A stretch of DNA of 64,000 nucleotides from Sabethes cyaneus (Eukaryota > Arthropoda > Insecta > Diptera > Culicidae): contig NC_071354.1 of assembly GCF_943734655.1 (NCBI RefSeq), positions 12,060,001-12,124,000 of the forward strand, in the 5' to 3' direction. Under the pieces are notes generated by a model. It did not search any database. It saw only the letters and a program-made list of their open reading frames with translations, and had not been told where the DNA came from. Below, piece after piece: positions 1 to 12,017 of the stretch (position 1 is the first letter of the stretch; each line of letters begins with the position of its first letter). Both the position numbers and the translations under genes were made by a program.

Positions 1-2399
1 AAGTAAAAAATTAGAAGCCAAAATAAAAACAAATTTCAAACGTTAATTTACGAATCTTTGAATTTAAAGTAAGGATTTAAAACTTGAAGTATAAAGTGGG
101 AATTTGTTTGATTGACAAAATTTACAAAATCAGTCAAATTTGTTCTGTTTCTTTGTTCCAACCTCCCCTATAATTATCAACCTTCGCATCCACTCAGCAG
201 CCCTTGATCCGACGGTTCCCGCGCAACCACATGGCACGCCGGTTCCGCGTAACGTTTTCAGAAGGAGGCAGCCTTTCGCGCTACTACCATTAAACACTGG
301 ACCTCCTGGCGAGCGAGTACATCCCAGCATGGACCAAGCAAGCAAGCAAGCAAAAAACAACAAAACCTAAAACTCAGACCTGCGCACACGCAGCACCCAC
401 ATTTGACAGTTCTCGCCGGCAACATTCTGAATGGCTCAGGTTTGTTGTTCCTTTTTCCGTTGTCGTTACAATCGAAGGAACGAACGAACAACCGACCGAC
501 CGACCGGCCCCGACTGTCCGATCGACCTTCCGCCAGAGGGGAGAAAACCCGGAAGCTACCGAATGGAAATTCCGCTGAACTGCTGACTGCATTCGGCGCC
601 TCCTCCCCTTTCCGAGTGGATCGGAAAGGAGGCAAAAACAGACACGCACCCATACATGCACGCGCTGGCGGAATCCGAACAGCTCGGCCAGCTGATGATC
701 GGAACCTATACACGGTGTGCCAGCTCATTTGTTATCGGTTTACCTCTTTCGAGTACCGATTGGAACACACCAGCTTCCGGATGACACACACCAGTGCACT
801 CGACGGTACCCTTTGGCTAGTGCAACAGAAATTTATTTACCGATTGCAGATAATCTATTCATGCAGCTTTGTGTTTAGCTCTTGCTTTTTTTTTTTGAAT
901 TTTTTATGTCAAGCCTGTGCTTGACTGTTGTTGCTGCTGTGTGACATCGATTTTTGTGTCGTTCCGTAAATGGATGGGCTATTTTTACCGCTTGCACCTA
1001 TGGGAAAATTTCGATTTCAATCTGCCCTGGCGCCTACCTAACCTAACAACCGACACAGGAGCTTCCTCTGATGACGCAATCACTAGAAGAGAATTCACTA
1101 GAGGTTTGGCGAGTGTTTCGCAGGTGCCTAGTTGGGGGTTGATCGATAACGATAACAGTGATTGAGTCGATTAGAAATGTCAAATCAAACAGCCTGTTAT
1201 AATGCAATAAGCTTTTTTTAGGACTTTCACTTGTTTGGACTCCATGGATGTCAATTAGTATGCGGAACAACGATTTTAATTCATCGGACATAGTATTGAT
1301 CAACTGAATATTGAACGTTTTGGGCAATTGAATTTGTCGAAAAAATACTCATTACCTTTAAACATTATTAGATGTAACGAAAGACTTAAATTATTTATTA
1401 TTTCACCAGATAAGTATTTTAAATGGTTCGAAACAGACACTGATGTAACCAACAATTCATGAGAAGAAAAATCTTATTCTTTTGGGGTAGGGCAGGTTCC
1501 TCCCCGAGAAAGATCCCCTTTATTTATATAGGAAGCTAATGGTTTTTGTATAACATATCAAAAACCAATAAATGTATGATTTTTTATTTTTGGAATACAG
1601 TTTTTAGCCCTTCATAATATCGTGACATTGCCACTGGCAGCTATGAAATGCGTAGAATAAACGCATACGGAAGAATAACTCATTAAGATCTTTTCTTTTT
1701 GAAAATATTGCCAGAATACTTGAAAAAGTTGGTTTAAATATAGTTACCACTGCTCGTTTGTTGGAGCACATTGGTAAAAATATATTTGCTAATTGCTACT
1801 GCACATTTAGAACGTTAGTGTCAATATGTTTGCCACGGCCGTCATACCCAAAAAAATATTAGTGGCAACATTTTCTCGAATATTCGTGGCAATTTCCAAG
1901 ATAAATTTGTATAATTCTCCGCAAGAGGCCGTAAATAGAGTACTACAAATGCAAACCAAATTTGATTTTAACACTCAAAAATCATTATTTATGTCCATAA
2001 AAGTGACTCCCATATTACCATTTTGCCATTACTATTTACGAATTCAGTAGGTCAAAAATTAAGTTATGTTGCCAGCTGTTATCAGAGCCCTTTGAGTTCA
2101 TGAAATACTAAAACGATACTATTAGAGAAACGAAACAAAATATTTTTCTTACGCTATGCAGGGTTAACAGAGTAGCAACAATCCCATTGCAATGGGACTG
2201 GGCCCTATAAAAGCTTGTATTGTTACTCCATCAAAACGAATGCGGAGCCAGTACAGTAGGTATGTCTTCAAATTGCACTGAATTTCCCTTCTTGGATAAG
2301 TAAAATATGAAATTTTCCGAGCGCACTACCGACTCCCACAAGCCGCCGAAGTCTGGGATGCCTATTGAACTAAAATGCCGCAAATTTGTATGATTCACG
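1..2399. other. Unassigned DNA, no gene recognised
   Basis: No reading frame here resembles a protein I know. Positions about 130-1150 are less AT-rich than the rest and hold a short ACCG-type tandem run near 490-505. From 1150 on the DNA is AT-rich and unstructured. The overlapping open frames at 130-930 have no recognisable domain and are best treated as chance. Confidence 0.5.
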
Positions 2400-3960
2400 C
2401 ATTCATTGATCAAACAGCTCCCGAAGGCAATCTACCTAAACCAACCTTACTACAAACATTCAAGCATATACGGACCCAAATATTCGGCATCGACCTTGGT
2501 GACGAAACTCGGTACTTGGAAATGCAGATCGCTAAGTTTCGCAGGAGGTGATCGGATCGGGTGCTGCTTGAACAGCTTGATCCCCATAAACTCGGAACGC
2601 CAACACGCCATGGGACATCAAGATCGCCATCGGAGATATAAACGCCCAGGTCGGTAGGGAAGAAATGTATAGACCGGTGATAGGACCCCGAGGCCTGGTG
2701 ATCCGAAGCATCTTTTTCTCCACCTGAATGACCAAATATGGTTAAAAGTCTCAATTAATAATAAACAAACAAACCTTTTTCTCACGCAAAAATGTCTACA
2801 AAGCCACGTGGAGATCACCTGACCAATGTACAATGAACCAGATTGGCCACGAAAGCCGGTTCTTCTCTGACATCACGAATATACGTTTCCTACGGGATGC
2901 GGATATTGACTCTGACCATCACCTAGTAGCAGTATATGTGAGTTAGGTGCACCAAACCTCGAAGACCGTTGGGGCAGAATACGCTCGGCCGTCGGAGAGG
3001 CACTGGGTGACAAGCTCCGCAGAATACAAAATGATTGGTTTGATAAGAAATGCCAAACAGGCGGTGGAGGGAAAGAATATTGCTTGAAGAAATTATCTTA
3101 GTATTGTTACTAGGGAGAACTTGCCAAATACCGACGAGCAAAGAACCAATTGACCAGGATCCAGAGGAGTAAAAAGCGCTAAAAGTAGAACAGAGATTGT
3201 GAAGAATTAGAACAACTAATTCGAACTAATGATACACGCAAGTTTTACGAGAAGGTAAACAAATCTCGCAAGGGCTACACATCGAAGCCTGTCGGTTAGC
3301 TGACAGGTGGAAGTAGTTCTTCGATGAACACATCAATGGCGAAGTTGCAGGAGGAGGCGAAATGGAACTTCACCTAGGAGTACCCATCGAAGATAGTAAT
3401 GCCCCAGCACCTAATCTCCAGAAAGCCGCTGATACGGACCGCCTACCGGCAGAGCTTTCAAAATATGGCCGAGAGATGCTGACAACGGATCTACACTGAG
3501 TAATTTCCAAGATTTAGGAGGAGGACAAGCTACCGCAGGAATGGATTGAAGGAGTAGTTTGTCCCATCAACAAAAATGTCGGCTTAGCTGTTGCAACTTT
3601 CGCTGCATAACGCTGGTAAACGCCGCCTAGAAAGTACTTTCCCAGATCCTGTTCCTGTCAACGATAGCTCAATGTGTCCTAACGTATTACCAGGCGAGTT
3701 ATCTGGGGGCTCGCGCAGCTGCGGACCAAATTTTTACCATCCGACAGATGTTGCAGAAATATCTGAAATATCAACGTGCCCACGCATCACATCTTTATTG
3801 ATTTCAAAGCAGCATACGATACAGTCGATGGAGTTTTCCGAACAAACTGACATGACTGATCAGAAGCTGCATTGGATCAAGTAAGGGTTGAGAGGGTTGA
3901 GAAGGTTTTATCCTGCATGCTTTTCAACATCGCTCTTGAGGGGGCATAGTACTTTTTCAA
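2400..3960 (+). pseudogene. Decayed non-LTR retrotransposon, RTE-like endonuclease and RT
   Basis: This is a broken plus-strand copy of an endonuclease/reverse-transcriptase LINE. Around 2610-2690 one frame reads GDINAQVGRE, the loop typical of APE-type endonucleases. At about 2920 another frame reads IDSDHHLV, the C-terminal catalytic motif of the same fold. Near 3430-3560 comes a PAEL..KYG...EWIEG segment typical of the RT N-terminus. At about 3800 the frame reads FIDFKAAYDTVD, RT motif A with its first catalytic Asp. Stops and frameshifts separate all of these, so no protein can be made. The order (endonuclease then RT) is that expected for one element. RTE clade membership is judged from motif resemblance only. 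Confidence 0.75.
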
Positions 3961-4079
3961 TTCCCAAAAATCGAAATATTTTTTATTAATTAACTAGCTG
4001 ACCCGACAAACTTCGTATTGCCACAAATTAACCTGTGTTGTATATAAATCATGAATCTCGGATGATCTTTGTCACTATC

Positions 4080-4165
4080 TAGAGTTTTGCAAGCCCCCCA
4101 GTGGGCGGCGCTTCCGACGGCGGGTCACCGGCAACACTCGCGACCGGCTCGTCCTGAATGATCTA
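4080..4165. repeat. Short segment shared with 15,058-15,150
   Basis: A GC-rich stretch containing CTTCCGACGGCGGGTCACCG occurs here and, reverse-complemented, at 15,058-15,150 inside the foldback element. The AT-rich surroundings differ at the two sites. It is either part of a dispersed family common to both elements or a small independent insertion. Confidence 0.6.
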
Positions 4166-4329
4166 GTGTTACTATAGATAGTTTTTGTGGTCTTGTTATA
4201 GACTAATGTTTTATGGAAGAGTCTCGAATTTCTCGAGTTCGATAAGTTTTTGAGTTTCGCAAAAATTTCTGTTTTATTTGTATGAGAGTCCATATCCCCC
4301 TACCACAGGGGTGAGAGGTCTCTAACTAT

Positions 4330-6560
4330 CATAAAATAAATTCAAGACTCAAAAATCTCCTACATGCTAAATTTGGTTCCATTTGCTTGATTAGTACTCA
4401 AATTATAAGGAAATTTGTATTTCATTTGTATGGGAGCCCACCCTCTTAAAAGGGAAAGGGGTCGTAATACACCACAGAAAAAAAATTCTGCCATCTAAAA
4501 CTCTCACATGCCAAATTTGGTTCCATTTGCTTAATTAGTTCTAAAGTTATGAGCAAATTTGTATTTCGTTTGAATGGGAGCCCACCCCCCCCCCCCCCTC
4601 CTAAAAAGGTAAGAAGTCCTAATTCATAATGGGAAAAATGGTTGCCTCCAAAAACACCCACATGCCAAATATGGTTCCATTTGCTTGATTAGTTCTCGAA
4701 TTATGAGGAAATTTGTATTTCATTTGTGTAGAAGCCCCCTCTCTTGAAGTGTGGAAGGATCCTAATTCACCGTAGAAAATATTTTTGCCTCCAAAAACCT
4801 CCACATGCCGAATTTGGTTCTATTTGCTTGATTAGTTCTCGAGTTATGGGGAAATTTGTATTTCATTTGTATTGGAGCCCCCCCTCCTAATGTGGGAAGA
4901 GGTCCTAATTCATCACAGAAAAAATTCTTGCCTCCAAAAACACCTACACGCCAAATTTGGTTCCATTTGCTGGATTAGTTCTCGAGTTATGAGGAAATTT
5001 GTATTTCGCTTGTATAGGACCCCCCCTCCTAAAGTGGGGAGGGGTCCCAATTCATCATTGAAAAAAAAATTGTCTCCAAAAACACACATATGCCAAATTT
5101 GGTTCAATTCGCTTGATTAGTTCTCGAGTTATGAGGAAATTTGTATTTCATTTGTATAGGAGCCCCTCCTCTTAAAGTGGGGAGGGGTCCTAATTCACCA
5201 TAGAAAATTTTCTTGCTCTCGAAAACCTTCACATGCCAAATTTGGTTCCATTTGCTTAATTAATTCTCGAGTTATGAGGAAATTTGTATTTCATTTGTAT
5301 AGGAGCCTCCCCTCCTAAAGTGGGGAGAGGTTCTTATTCATCATAGAAAGAATTCTTGCCTCCAAAAACACCTACATGCCAAATTTGGTTCCATTTGCTG
5401 GATTAGTTCTCGAGTTATGAGGAAATTTGTATGGAAGCCCCCCCTCTTAAAGGGGAGAGGAGTTATAATTCCTCTTATAAAGAGGGGAGGGGTCTCAATT
5501 CACCATAGAATAAATTCTTGTCACCAAAAAAAAACACCCACATGCCAAATGTTGTTCTATTTGCTTGATTAGTTCTCGAGTTAGGAGGAAATTTGTATTT
5601 CATTTGTACAGGAGCCCCCCCTCTTAGAGTGGGGAGGGGTCCTAATTCACCGTAGAAAATTTTCCTGCCCTCGAAAACCTTCACATGCCAAATTTGGTTC
5701 CATTTGCTTGATTAGTTCTCGAGTTATGAGGAAATTTGTATTTCATTTGTATAGGAGCCCCCCCGCCTAAAGTGGGGAGAGGTTCTTATTCATCATAGAA
5801 AAAATTCTTGCCTCCAAAAACACCTACGTGCCAAATTTGGTTCCATTTGCTGGATTAGCTCTCGAGTTATAAGGAAATTTGTATTTCGTTTGTATAGGAG
5901 CCCCCCCCCCCCACTTAAAGTAGGAAGGGGTCCCAATTCATCATAGAAAAAAATTTTGTCTCAAAAAACACACACATGCCAAATTTGGTTCCATTTGCTT
6001 GATTAGTTCTCGAGTTATGAGGAAATTGGTATTTCATTTGTACAGGAGCCCCCCCTCTTAAAGTGAGGAGGGGTCCTAATTCAACATAGAAAATTTTCTT
6101 GCCCTCGAAAACTTTCACATGCCAAATTTGGTTCCATTTGCTTGATTAGTTCTCGAGTTATGAGGAAATTTGTATGGAAACCCCCCCTCTTAAAGGGGAG
6201 AGGAGTTATAATTCCCCTTATAAAGAGGGGAGGGGTCTCAAATTACCCTAGAATAAATTCTTGTCACCGAAAACACCCACATGCCCAATTTGGTTCCATT
6301 TGCTTGATTAGTTCTCGAGTTATGAGGAAATTTGTATTTCATTTGTATGGAAGCCCCCCCTCTTAAAGGGGAGAGGAGTCCTAATTCCCCTTCTAAAGAG
6401 GGGAGGGGTCCCAATTTACCATAGAATAATTTCTTGTCACCAAACACACCCACATGCCAAATTTTGTTCTATTTGCTTGATTAGTTCTCGAGTTATGCAG
6501 AAATTTGTGTTTCATTTGTATGGGAGCCCCCCCTCTTAGTGGGGGGAGCGGTCTCTAACC
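4330..6560. repeat. Tandem array, about 15 units of about 145 bp
   Basis: The phrase CCAAATTTGGTTCCATTTGC recurs about 15 times at spacings of roughly 140-165 bp (for example near 4513, 4667, 4811, 4953, 5093, 5235, 5378, 5689, 5835, 5980, 6122, 6285). Each unit also carries TTCTCGAGTTATGAGGAAAT and a C-run/G-run pair such as CCCCCTCTTAAAGTGGGGAG that can fold into a hairpin. Units at the edges are the most diverged. Open frames across it are products of the period and are not genes. Confidence 0.9.
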
Positions 6561-6691
6561 ATCACTAAAACCTTTCCTGGCCCCAAAAACCTCTACATGC
6601 AAATTTTCACGCCGATTGGTTCAGTAGTTTTTGATTCTATAAGGAACACAGGACAGACAGACAGACAGAAATCCTTCTTTATAGGTATAGA

Positions 6692-7802
6692 TTCGAAAGA
6701 TTAACATTTTGAGCATATGTTGTTGAAGCCGTTTGGATGAATTCCGAAAATTGACAAAGTTATAGCTATTTGTACCGCGCATGTCCGGAACTATTGCACT
6801 GCGAATAAAAATTTCAATGCCGTTTTTCTCGAAACCAGGTTTTCAAAGTCGGTACCATAAATTTCTCAAGAACGGCTCAAGCAATTATCTTGCCGTTTTT
6901 TTTTGTTTCAAAGCTAACAAAATTATCTAGTGTTTGACCCATCCTTTTTTCGATATTCCAATTTATGTATTTTTTAGAAATGTTTAAAGTCAATTTTTTC
7001 AACTAAAAACCTGACTTTTATGTTTGAACGGCCGCCATTTTGATATGCGTTCAAATTTTAAAAGAATGATGGGTAAAACACAAGATAATTTAATATACTT
7101 TCATGTCGATTTGGAATTTTTCATTTCGGATAAACCCCCGAGCGCCAATCCATGGTACCGCAATTCATGTTTTTTCTGAACGACGTTCTTCAAGAAACCG
7201 TAGGGGATGGAGGAAGGGGTTTCGATATAAAAACAAAATTGTCTAGAGTGCAATGCTGAGAATGCAAAAACCCTGAATCGAATCGTCTAGCGCGTTAGCG
7301 AGAAAAAAATATTTAATATGAGGCAAAAAATATGGTGCAAAAGGTAAAAAAAATGTCCTAAATAATTAATGAAAAAGTGTAATTTACGCAACATAGATTA
7401 TTTTTAGAGATTTAGAAAAAGATGTTCAAATATCCTTTTTGCATGGAATCTAATTAGCTGCAGTATTTGAAACTTCTTCATCATTACTATCGCTGTTACT
7501 GTGCCTGTCATCTGTGCTGACCAATTGTGTGTGTTGATACCTTTGGAACCACCGTGCACAGTAATGCTGAATCCAAAACGCGATCATTAGCTGTTGTGTA
7601 AAAACTGCTCCTTCTGGTGTGGGGTCACTGATGGAGGGGAGTGGGGGGGGGGGTTGAAAAATATACAAAGAGGTTTTTTTAATCAAGCAAAACATCGTTT
7701 TAGGGGTTACATATAGTTTAAATTCTAGATAAATCGACGTCTAACAACGTTTCCATTTTCGAAAAAAGCAATTTCTTAGATTACTAAGATCATGAGCTGT
7801 AA
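6692..7802. other. AT-rich DNA, no gene seen
   Basis: The stretch is AT-rich with many short A and T runs and has no recognisable protein, RNA or terminal inverted repeats. A G-run lies near 7640-7655. The 81-codon minus-strand frame at 7450-7695 has no known domain. Confidence 0.5.
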
Positions 7803-7910
7803 CCCAGGCAACAATGTGAGTTTTATTATACTCTTAAGGCGGTTTTAATGACCAATTTTGGTCTTAAATGCCATCATAAGATTGAAACAAAATCTAAATT
7901 GTTACTTGAG
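7803..7910. mobile_element. Short MITE, copy 1 of a two-copy family
   Basis: A 108-bp unit with imperfect inverted ends (CCCAGGCAACAATGTGAG at the left, TTGTTACTTGAG at the right). The unit at 57,401-57,508 has the same length, the same ends and the same central ACTCTTA...CCAATTTTGG stretch. This copy is more diverged at its right end. Non-autonomous; it has no ORF. Confidence 0.65.
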
Positions 7911-7929
7911 AAGGCAACTACAAGAAGGA

Positions 7930-8640
7930 GATATATAAAAATTCTGAACTATTTTCTAAATCATGTTAAAAATACAAGTCACTTGAACAAAATTTTCGAA
8001 GAGCGCAACATTCTAGGGAGTCAGTAGCGCAAGATACCGCACACACAAATATTCTACATGCTGGCGCCACGTAATGAGGCAATTATATATTATTTTCCAT
8101 CTACAAAGCTGCTAGTCTGATTACTTGTATCACAATATATAACATATACGTATATACGCTAGCGCCGACCGATGAGAAAATTCTGAACTATTTTTCATAC
8201 CATCTTGAAGATGACAGTCACTTGGATAAACTTCTCGAAGATCACCACTTTCTAAGTAATCAGTAGCGTAAGTAACAGTCCATACAGTACTATCACCTGT
8301 ACGGTAACGCCACGTAGTGAGACAATTCTGCATTATTTTCTATACCATCTGCATGGCTGCTATTACTCAAACAACTTTCGCTAAGACAATAATATCTTAT
8401 GTTGCACGGATTATGAGCTATAGTAAATAAAACTAGGTAGCATATACACTAGCGCCACACGTTGAGAATATTCTGAACTATTTTTAGTGCCATCTTTGAG
8501 ATGACAGTCATTTGAACAAGCTTTCCGAAGACTGCAACTTTCTAAATAGTCAGTAGCGTAAGATACAGCCTATAGAAAAGTATTACATATGCACTAGCGC
8601 CACGTAGCGAGAAAATCTTGAACTACTACCGCCTGCCCGC
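7930..8640. repeat. Degenerate tandem repeat, three to four units of 240-290 bp
   Basis: The phrase ATTCTGAACTATTTT recurs near 7940, 8180 and 8468. Each time it is followed by a GACAGTCACTTGAACAA-like stretch, a CAGTAGCG motif and a GCGCCACGTAGTGAG-like end. The units have diverged by substitutions and small indels. No coding potential is seen. Confidence 0.7.
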
Positions 8641-8762
8641 TAACCTACCTTTCAATGAAGATGATGGTAATATGATTCCAAGATATGCACTTGCACCCTT
8701 TTTACTCCAAGTAGTAATTCCTTATAATCGCTTGGATTGAAAGGGGTACATGTGCATAACTT

Positions 8763-8989
8763 AGAAGGAAAGGGGTGTAAGTGAAAATAATATTTTCAAA
8801 AATGTCTTATAAATCCCGAAAATTAAAATGCTTTTCCAAGATTTCAATAGAAAATAATAAAGTGAAGTTAACAGAACCATAGTGCGTCATTAGTTTTGTA
8901 TTATATAGCCTGACGAATTTTCTAGAATTTTAATTTTGGATCCGATTTTCTCGAAATTTACTTTTTGTCACTTACACCCCTTTCCTTCT
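8763..8989. repeat. Inverted repeat, 21-bp perfect arms, 227 bp overall
   Basis: The 21 bases at 8763-8783 (starting AGAAGGAAAGGGG) are exactly reverse-complemented at 8969-8989. The spacer is AT-rich and without an ORF. It may be a small MITE or a hairpin-forming remnant. No target duplication was evident. Confidence 0.6.
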
Positions 8990-9159
8990 GAGCCACTCAT
9001 GAAATCTAAACAGCAAAGCAGCTTATTTTGACGAATCAAAAGCGTGACAAAATCGGGTTACCGCTGTATATGAAAGGCACTCAATTAAACAAATTTCTTT
9101 ATTAGAGGCGAATGCACGAAAATGTAAAACCTCTCAAATAAAATAACAACAACAAAATA

Positions 9160-10030
9160 ACAACAAATTTCTTTGTTTTTTTTCGCCTTATCCCCCAACA
9201 TCAGTTGCCCAACACTAGAAGGCCAAAATGTTTATAAAATATGTGTCCCTTACTTGCTTACTCATTACAATTGCAATATTTTAGTCGAATTTCTTGCATT
9301 TATTTTGTCAATTTTTGCTATTTTTAATCATTCTTTTGCAATATTTTTGTTATTTCTTCGCTATTTTTTGTCATCCTTTTGTTATTTTAATTTTTTTCCG
9401 TATTACGTATTTTTATTGTTAATTTTTTATCATTGTCTAGAATATTTCTGGTCTGAATAGTAATATTTTTAGTCATCATTTGTTTTGTTATTTTATCAAC
9501 TTTTTTGTTATTTTTTATAATTGTGTCTACCAATTTTTGTCCTTGTTTTACAATTTTATGTCACTTTGATTATTTTTTTTGTCAGTTTTTAACCTTTTTG
9601 TAGTTTTCTGGCTATTTTTCTGAATTTTTTTTGTCATTTTTCTGCCATTTGTTGCTTTTTTGTCATTCGTTTTGTAATTTTTGCCATTTTGTTCGTCTTT
9701 TTTTCATATTTAGTCATTTTTTATTACTTAGTGTCTCATTTTCTAACGTTTTTCTGTGTTTTTTTTATTTATTTTAATTTTTCTTGTCGATTGTTTGTCA
9801 TGTTTTAGCCATTTTTTGTTTATGTGTAATATTACGTGGTTTGCTTTGATGTTTTCAATGCTTCGCGCAATTTTTTTGCAGGTGTTTCACAATTTTGTTT
9901 CTCTTATTTTCTGTATTTTTTTAATTTTTTGTCACTTTCCTGTCATTAATTTACTTTTTGCGGCCATTTCAGCTTCATTGTGGATCCTAAAATACCAACT
10001 TGAACTAAAAGAATATTCAGTTTGATTAAT
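9160..10030. repeat. T-rich degenerate simple-sequence array
   Basis: Nearly every phrase is a variant of TTTTTGTCATTTTTTGCTATTTT on the plus strand, with a strong T bias against A over about 850 bp. It looks like an old expanded simple repeat. The hydrophobic frames at 9173-9460 and 9756-10025 (Phe/Leu/Ile-rich) are a by-product of the T content and are not membrane proteins. Confidence 0.8.
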
Positions 10031-10382
10031 TGCAATTGTCAGCAAAACATACAAAAAAACAATAAAATTTCACTGCGTCATCATATTATGACATCCTCAG
10101 TGCGATCCTGCCGTGCAGTTTGTTTTGTCAATTCCGGCTTCACACATTAGTTAGTGTGCCTCGTTATCGAAACATAATATTATGATTTGAATATTTAATA
10201 TATTTTTGATACGTTTGGCACTGGCGAACGAATGAATATTGGATGATGACGAATTATGGTGCGCGACTTGGGTGTTGGGGGAGGACCGGAGCTACCGGCA
10301 GCGGGGTAGCCAAAAGTTTCGCATTCCAGTCAGTAGCAGATGGTGCATTTTCGGGCTAGATTCACGGCTATCCATCCTAGTG

Positions 10383-10418
10383 TATATAAATACAGTCGCA
10401 ACCCTCTAGCAATGTCAA
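10383..10418 (+). promoter_or_regulatory. Candidate TATA-type core promoter
   Basis: TATATAAATA at 10,383-10,392 is followed about 32 bp downstream by TCAACT, which partly fits the arthropod initiator TCAKTY. The spacing suits a TATA/initiator pair. No downstream gene is identified, so this could easily be chance in AT-rich DNA. Confidence 0.2.
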
Positions 10419-11369
10419 CTGCGAGCAATGAACGACGGGTCGCATAGTAGTTCCTACCTACCTACTGGTTTGCGTCCGGTTAATTTGATTTATTCGTTGT
10501 ACATTTCCAGACTTGAATAACGGACGCCGGCCCCGAAAGGACCTCACGGCCATCTGGCACACCGTATTGCTGCCACTGCTGATATAAATATGTGGGTCAT
10601 CAATCAAGCTGCTCAATGCTGCAGCTCGTCAGTGGAAAAACTGTGTGTAGGTAATTGAAATTAGGTTACCAGCTGCAATCGATAAATTGCAATCATTATT
10701 CTGAAACCGGGAGACGATGATTGGCTATAAATTTGGTTGCATGCAAATTTATTTATACGTGTCAATACGGTTCGTTAAAACATTTTTTTGAGTATTATTT
10801 TTTCTATCAAATGAAGTAAGTCGCCTGTCATCCAGGAGAAACTTTCTCACCACGCACGGATGCAGTCCCTAGACGAACGACTGAAACTTGTGCTGCATCC
10901 TCAGGGGAAGATGGCCACTAATTGATTAAATGACCATTTAGAATTCTATCCACATTTTACTGTGCAGCAGAATAGAGCGCAAATTGCTCTCATCACCCGC
11001 ACATGTCGTTATCAGATTATCACTTCTGCTGCCAACCGCCGCTCGACGTCGCCACTCGTCCTGACCAGCTTCGAACAATGAAACCCGTTTTGTCGTCGAA
11101 GAAAGTAATGAATATGAAGTTGATTATAATTGCCGTCAGGCACGGTATCACTGGCGGTAACCGCTAGTGTGCCCCATCCCGCCGTAGCCATTCCAGAGAA
11201 AAGAAAAAAAAATATGTGTGAAAATGTATATCCCGCCCCGCCCAAGCCATGCAAAGAAAGCGAAAAAATCCCCCAGAGCCAGATTCTCCCGAGGTCCGAA
11301 AACCGGAAGGAGATAAAAACAATTCACTGCAAATTTGCTGCCCTGGGTGTAATTTGATTTTCATACTGA

Positions 11370-12017
11370 TTGCTTTTTATTGTAATGTGCTTTGCCGGAG
11401 CCGACGATGGCAACGGAGGATGGAGGAAGACGGCTGCAAGGGTCGTCCTTGTCCTCTCGGTTTGGGGATGTTCAGTTGCATTCGGTCTGGCTCTAAACGT
11501 GTCGTCCTGTGTGACTTGGTGTGACTCCGAATGTCGCGACCGACCGGAGAGGAGCGCAATCGAGAAGGATGGAGCATTTTATTCCCCGGAGGGTCAGGAA
11601 TTTTTTCCGGGTGGAATCAGCTATGCTTCTATGCTGCCTGGCGTCCTATCGGACGCGATGGCCAGTTTGAAATGCCTTTTCTCCTTCGGTGGTGGTTCAA
11701 TGTTTGCGCAGAGTAACGAAGGGAGCGAGCTTGGAAGGTGTTACCACGATTTTCAACTTGTGGTTTCACGGAACGTCGGTCAGCGATTACACTTGCTGTG
11801 GCCGCACTCACTCTGCTCCGTCGGACGTTGGATGACGGTTCGGAGGAGTAGCAAGCAAAAAATGTGGTTAGCTATATCTTGGCAATCGCTGGGCGCATCT
11901 TTCGAGTGTTGCAAAATGTGGCCCGCCGCCGCCGGCCACCAGGGTGGTATGATTCTAGTTAACCGCATAATTACACGTACCCTCATTACTTCTCGTTCAT
12001 GCCGTGTTTGGGGCTGA
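11370..12017 (+). CDS. Unrecognised 215-codon open frame
   Basis: This is the longest open frame in the window outside the retrotransposon. I do not recognise the product. The first 50 residues include a hydrophobic stretch (VVLVLSVWGCSVAFGLAL) that could pass for a signal-anchor, then a Cys-containing segment. No domain or repeat follows. Several overlapping open frames exist on both strands here because the DNA is GC-rich, so the length alone is weak evidence. It could be a chance frame, a retained part of an exon, or a small species-specific gene. No splice pattern or promoter could be tied to it. Confidence 0.12.
   Translation: MLFIVMCFAGADDGNGGWRKTAARVVLVLSVWGCSVAFGLALNVSSCVTWCDSECRDRPERSAIEKDGAFYSPEGQEFFPGGISYASMLPGVLSDAMASLKCLFSFGGGSMFAQSNEGSELGRCYHDFQLVVSRNVGQRLHLLWPHSLCSVGRWMTVRRSSKQKMWLAISWQSLGASFECCKMWPAAAGHQGGMILVNRIITRTLITSRSCRVWG

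Larger units (their letters stand above)
3993..6691. repeat. Dispersed repeat with internal 145-bp tandem array
   Basis: The element opens with CTAGCTGACCCGACAAACTT and closes with a GACAGACAGACAGAAAT stretch followed by TATAGGTATAG, an end layout I associate with a dispersed arthropod repeat whose class I cannot name. Most of the body is a tandem array. No ORF is recognisable. The boundaries are read from these end motifs. I could not find a clear target duplication. Confidence 0.6.

Noticed and set aside
4446..6453. Many 60-82 codon frames on both strands
   Set aside because: They repeat the same peptide with the 145-bp period of the tandem array and are artefacts of it.
9173..10025. Hydrophobic Phe/Leu-rich frames that look like membrane proteins
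   Set aside because: The T-rich simple array encodes Phe/Leu/Ile by composition alone.
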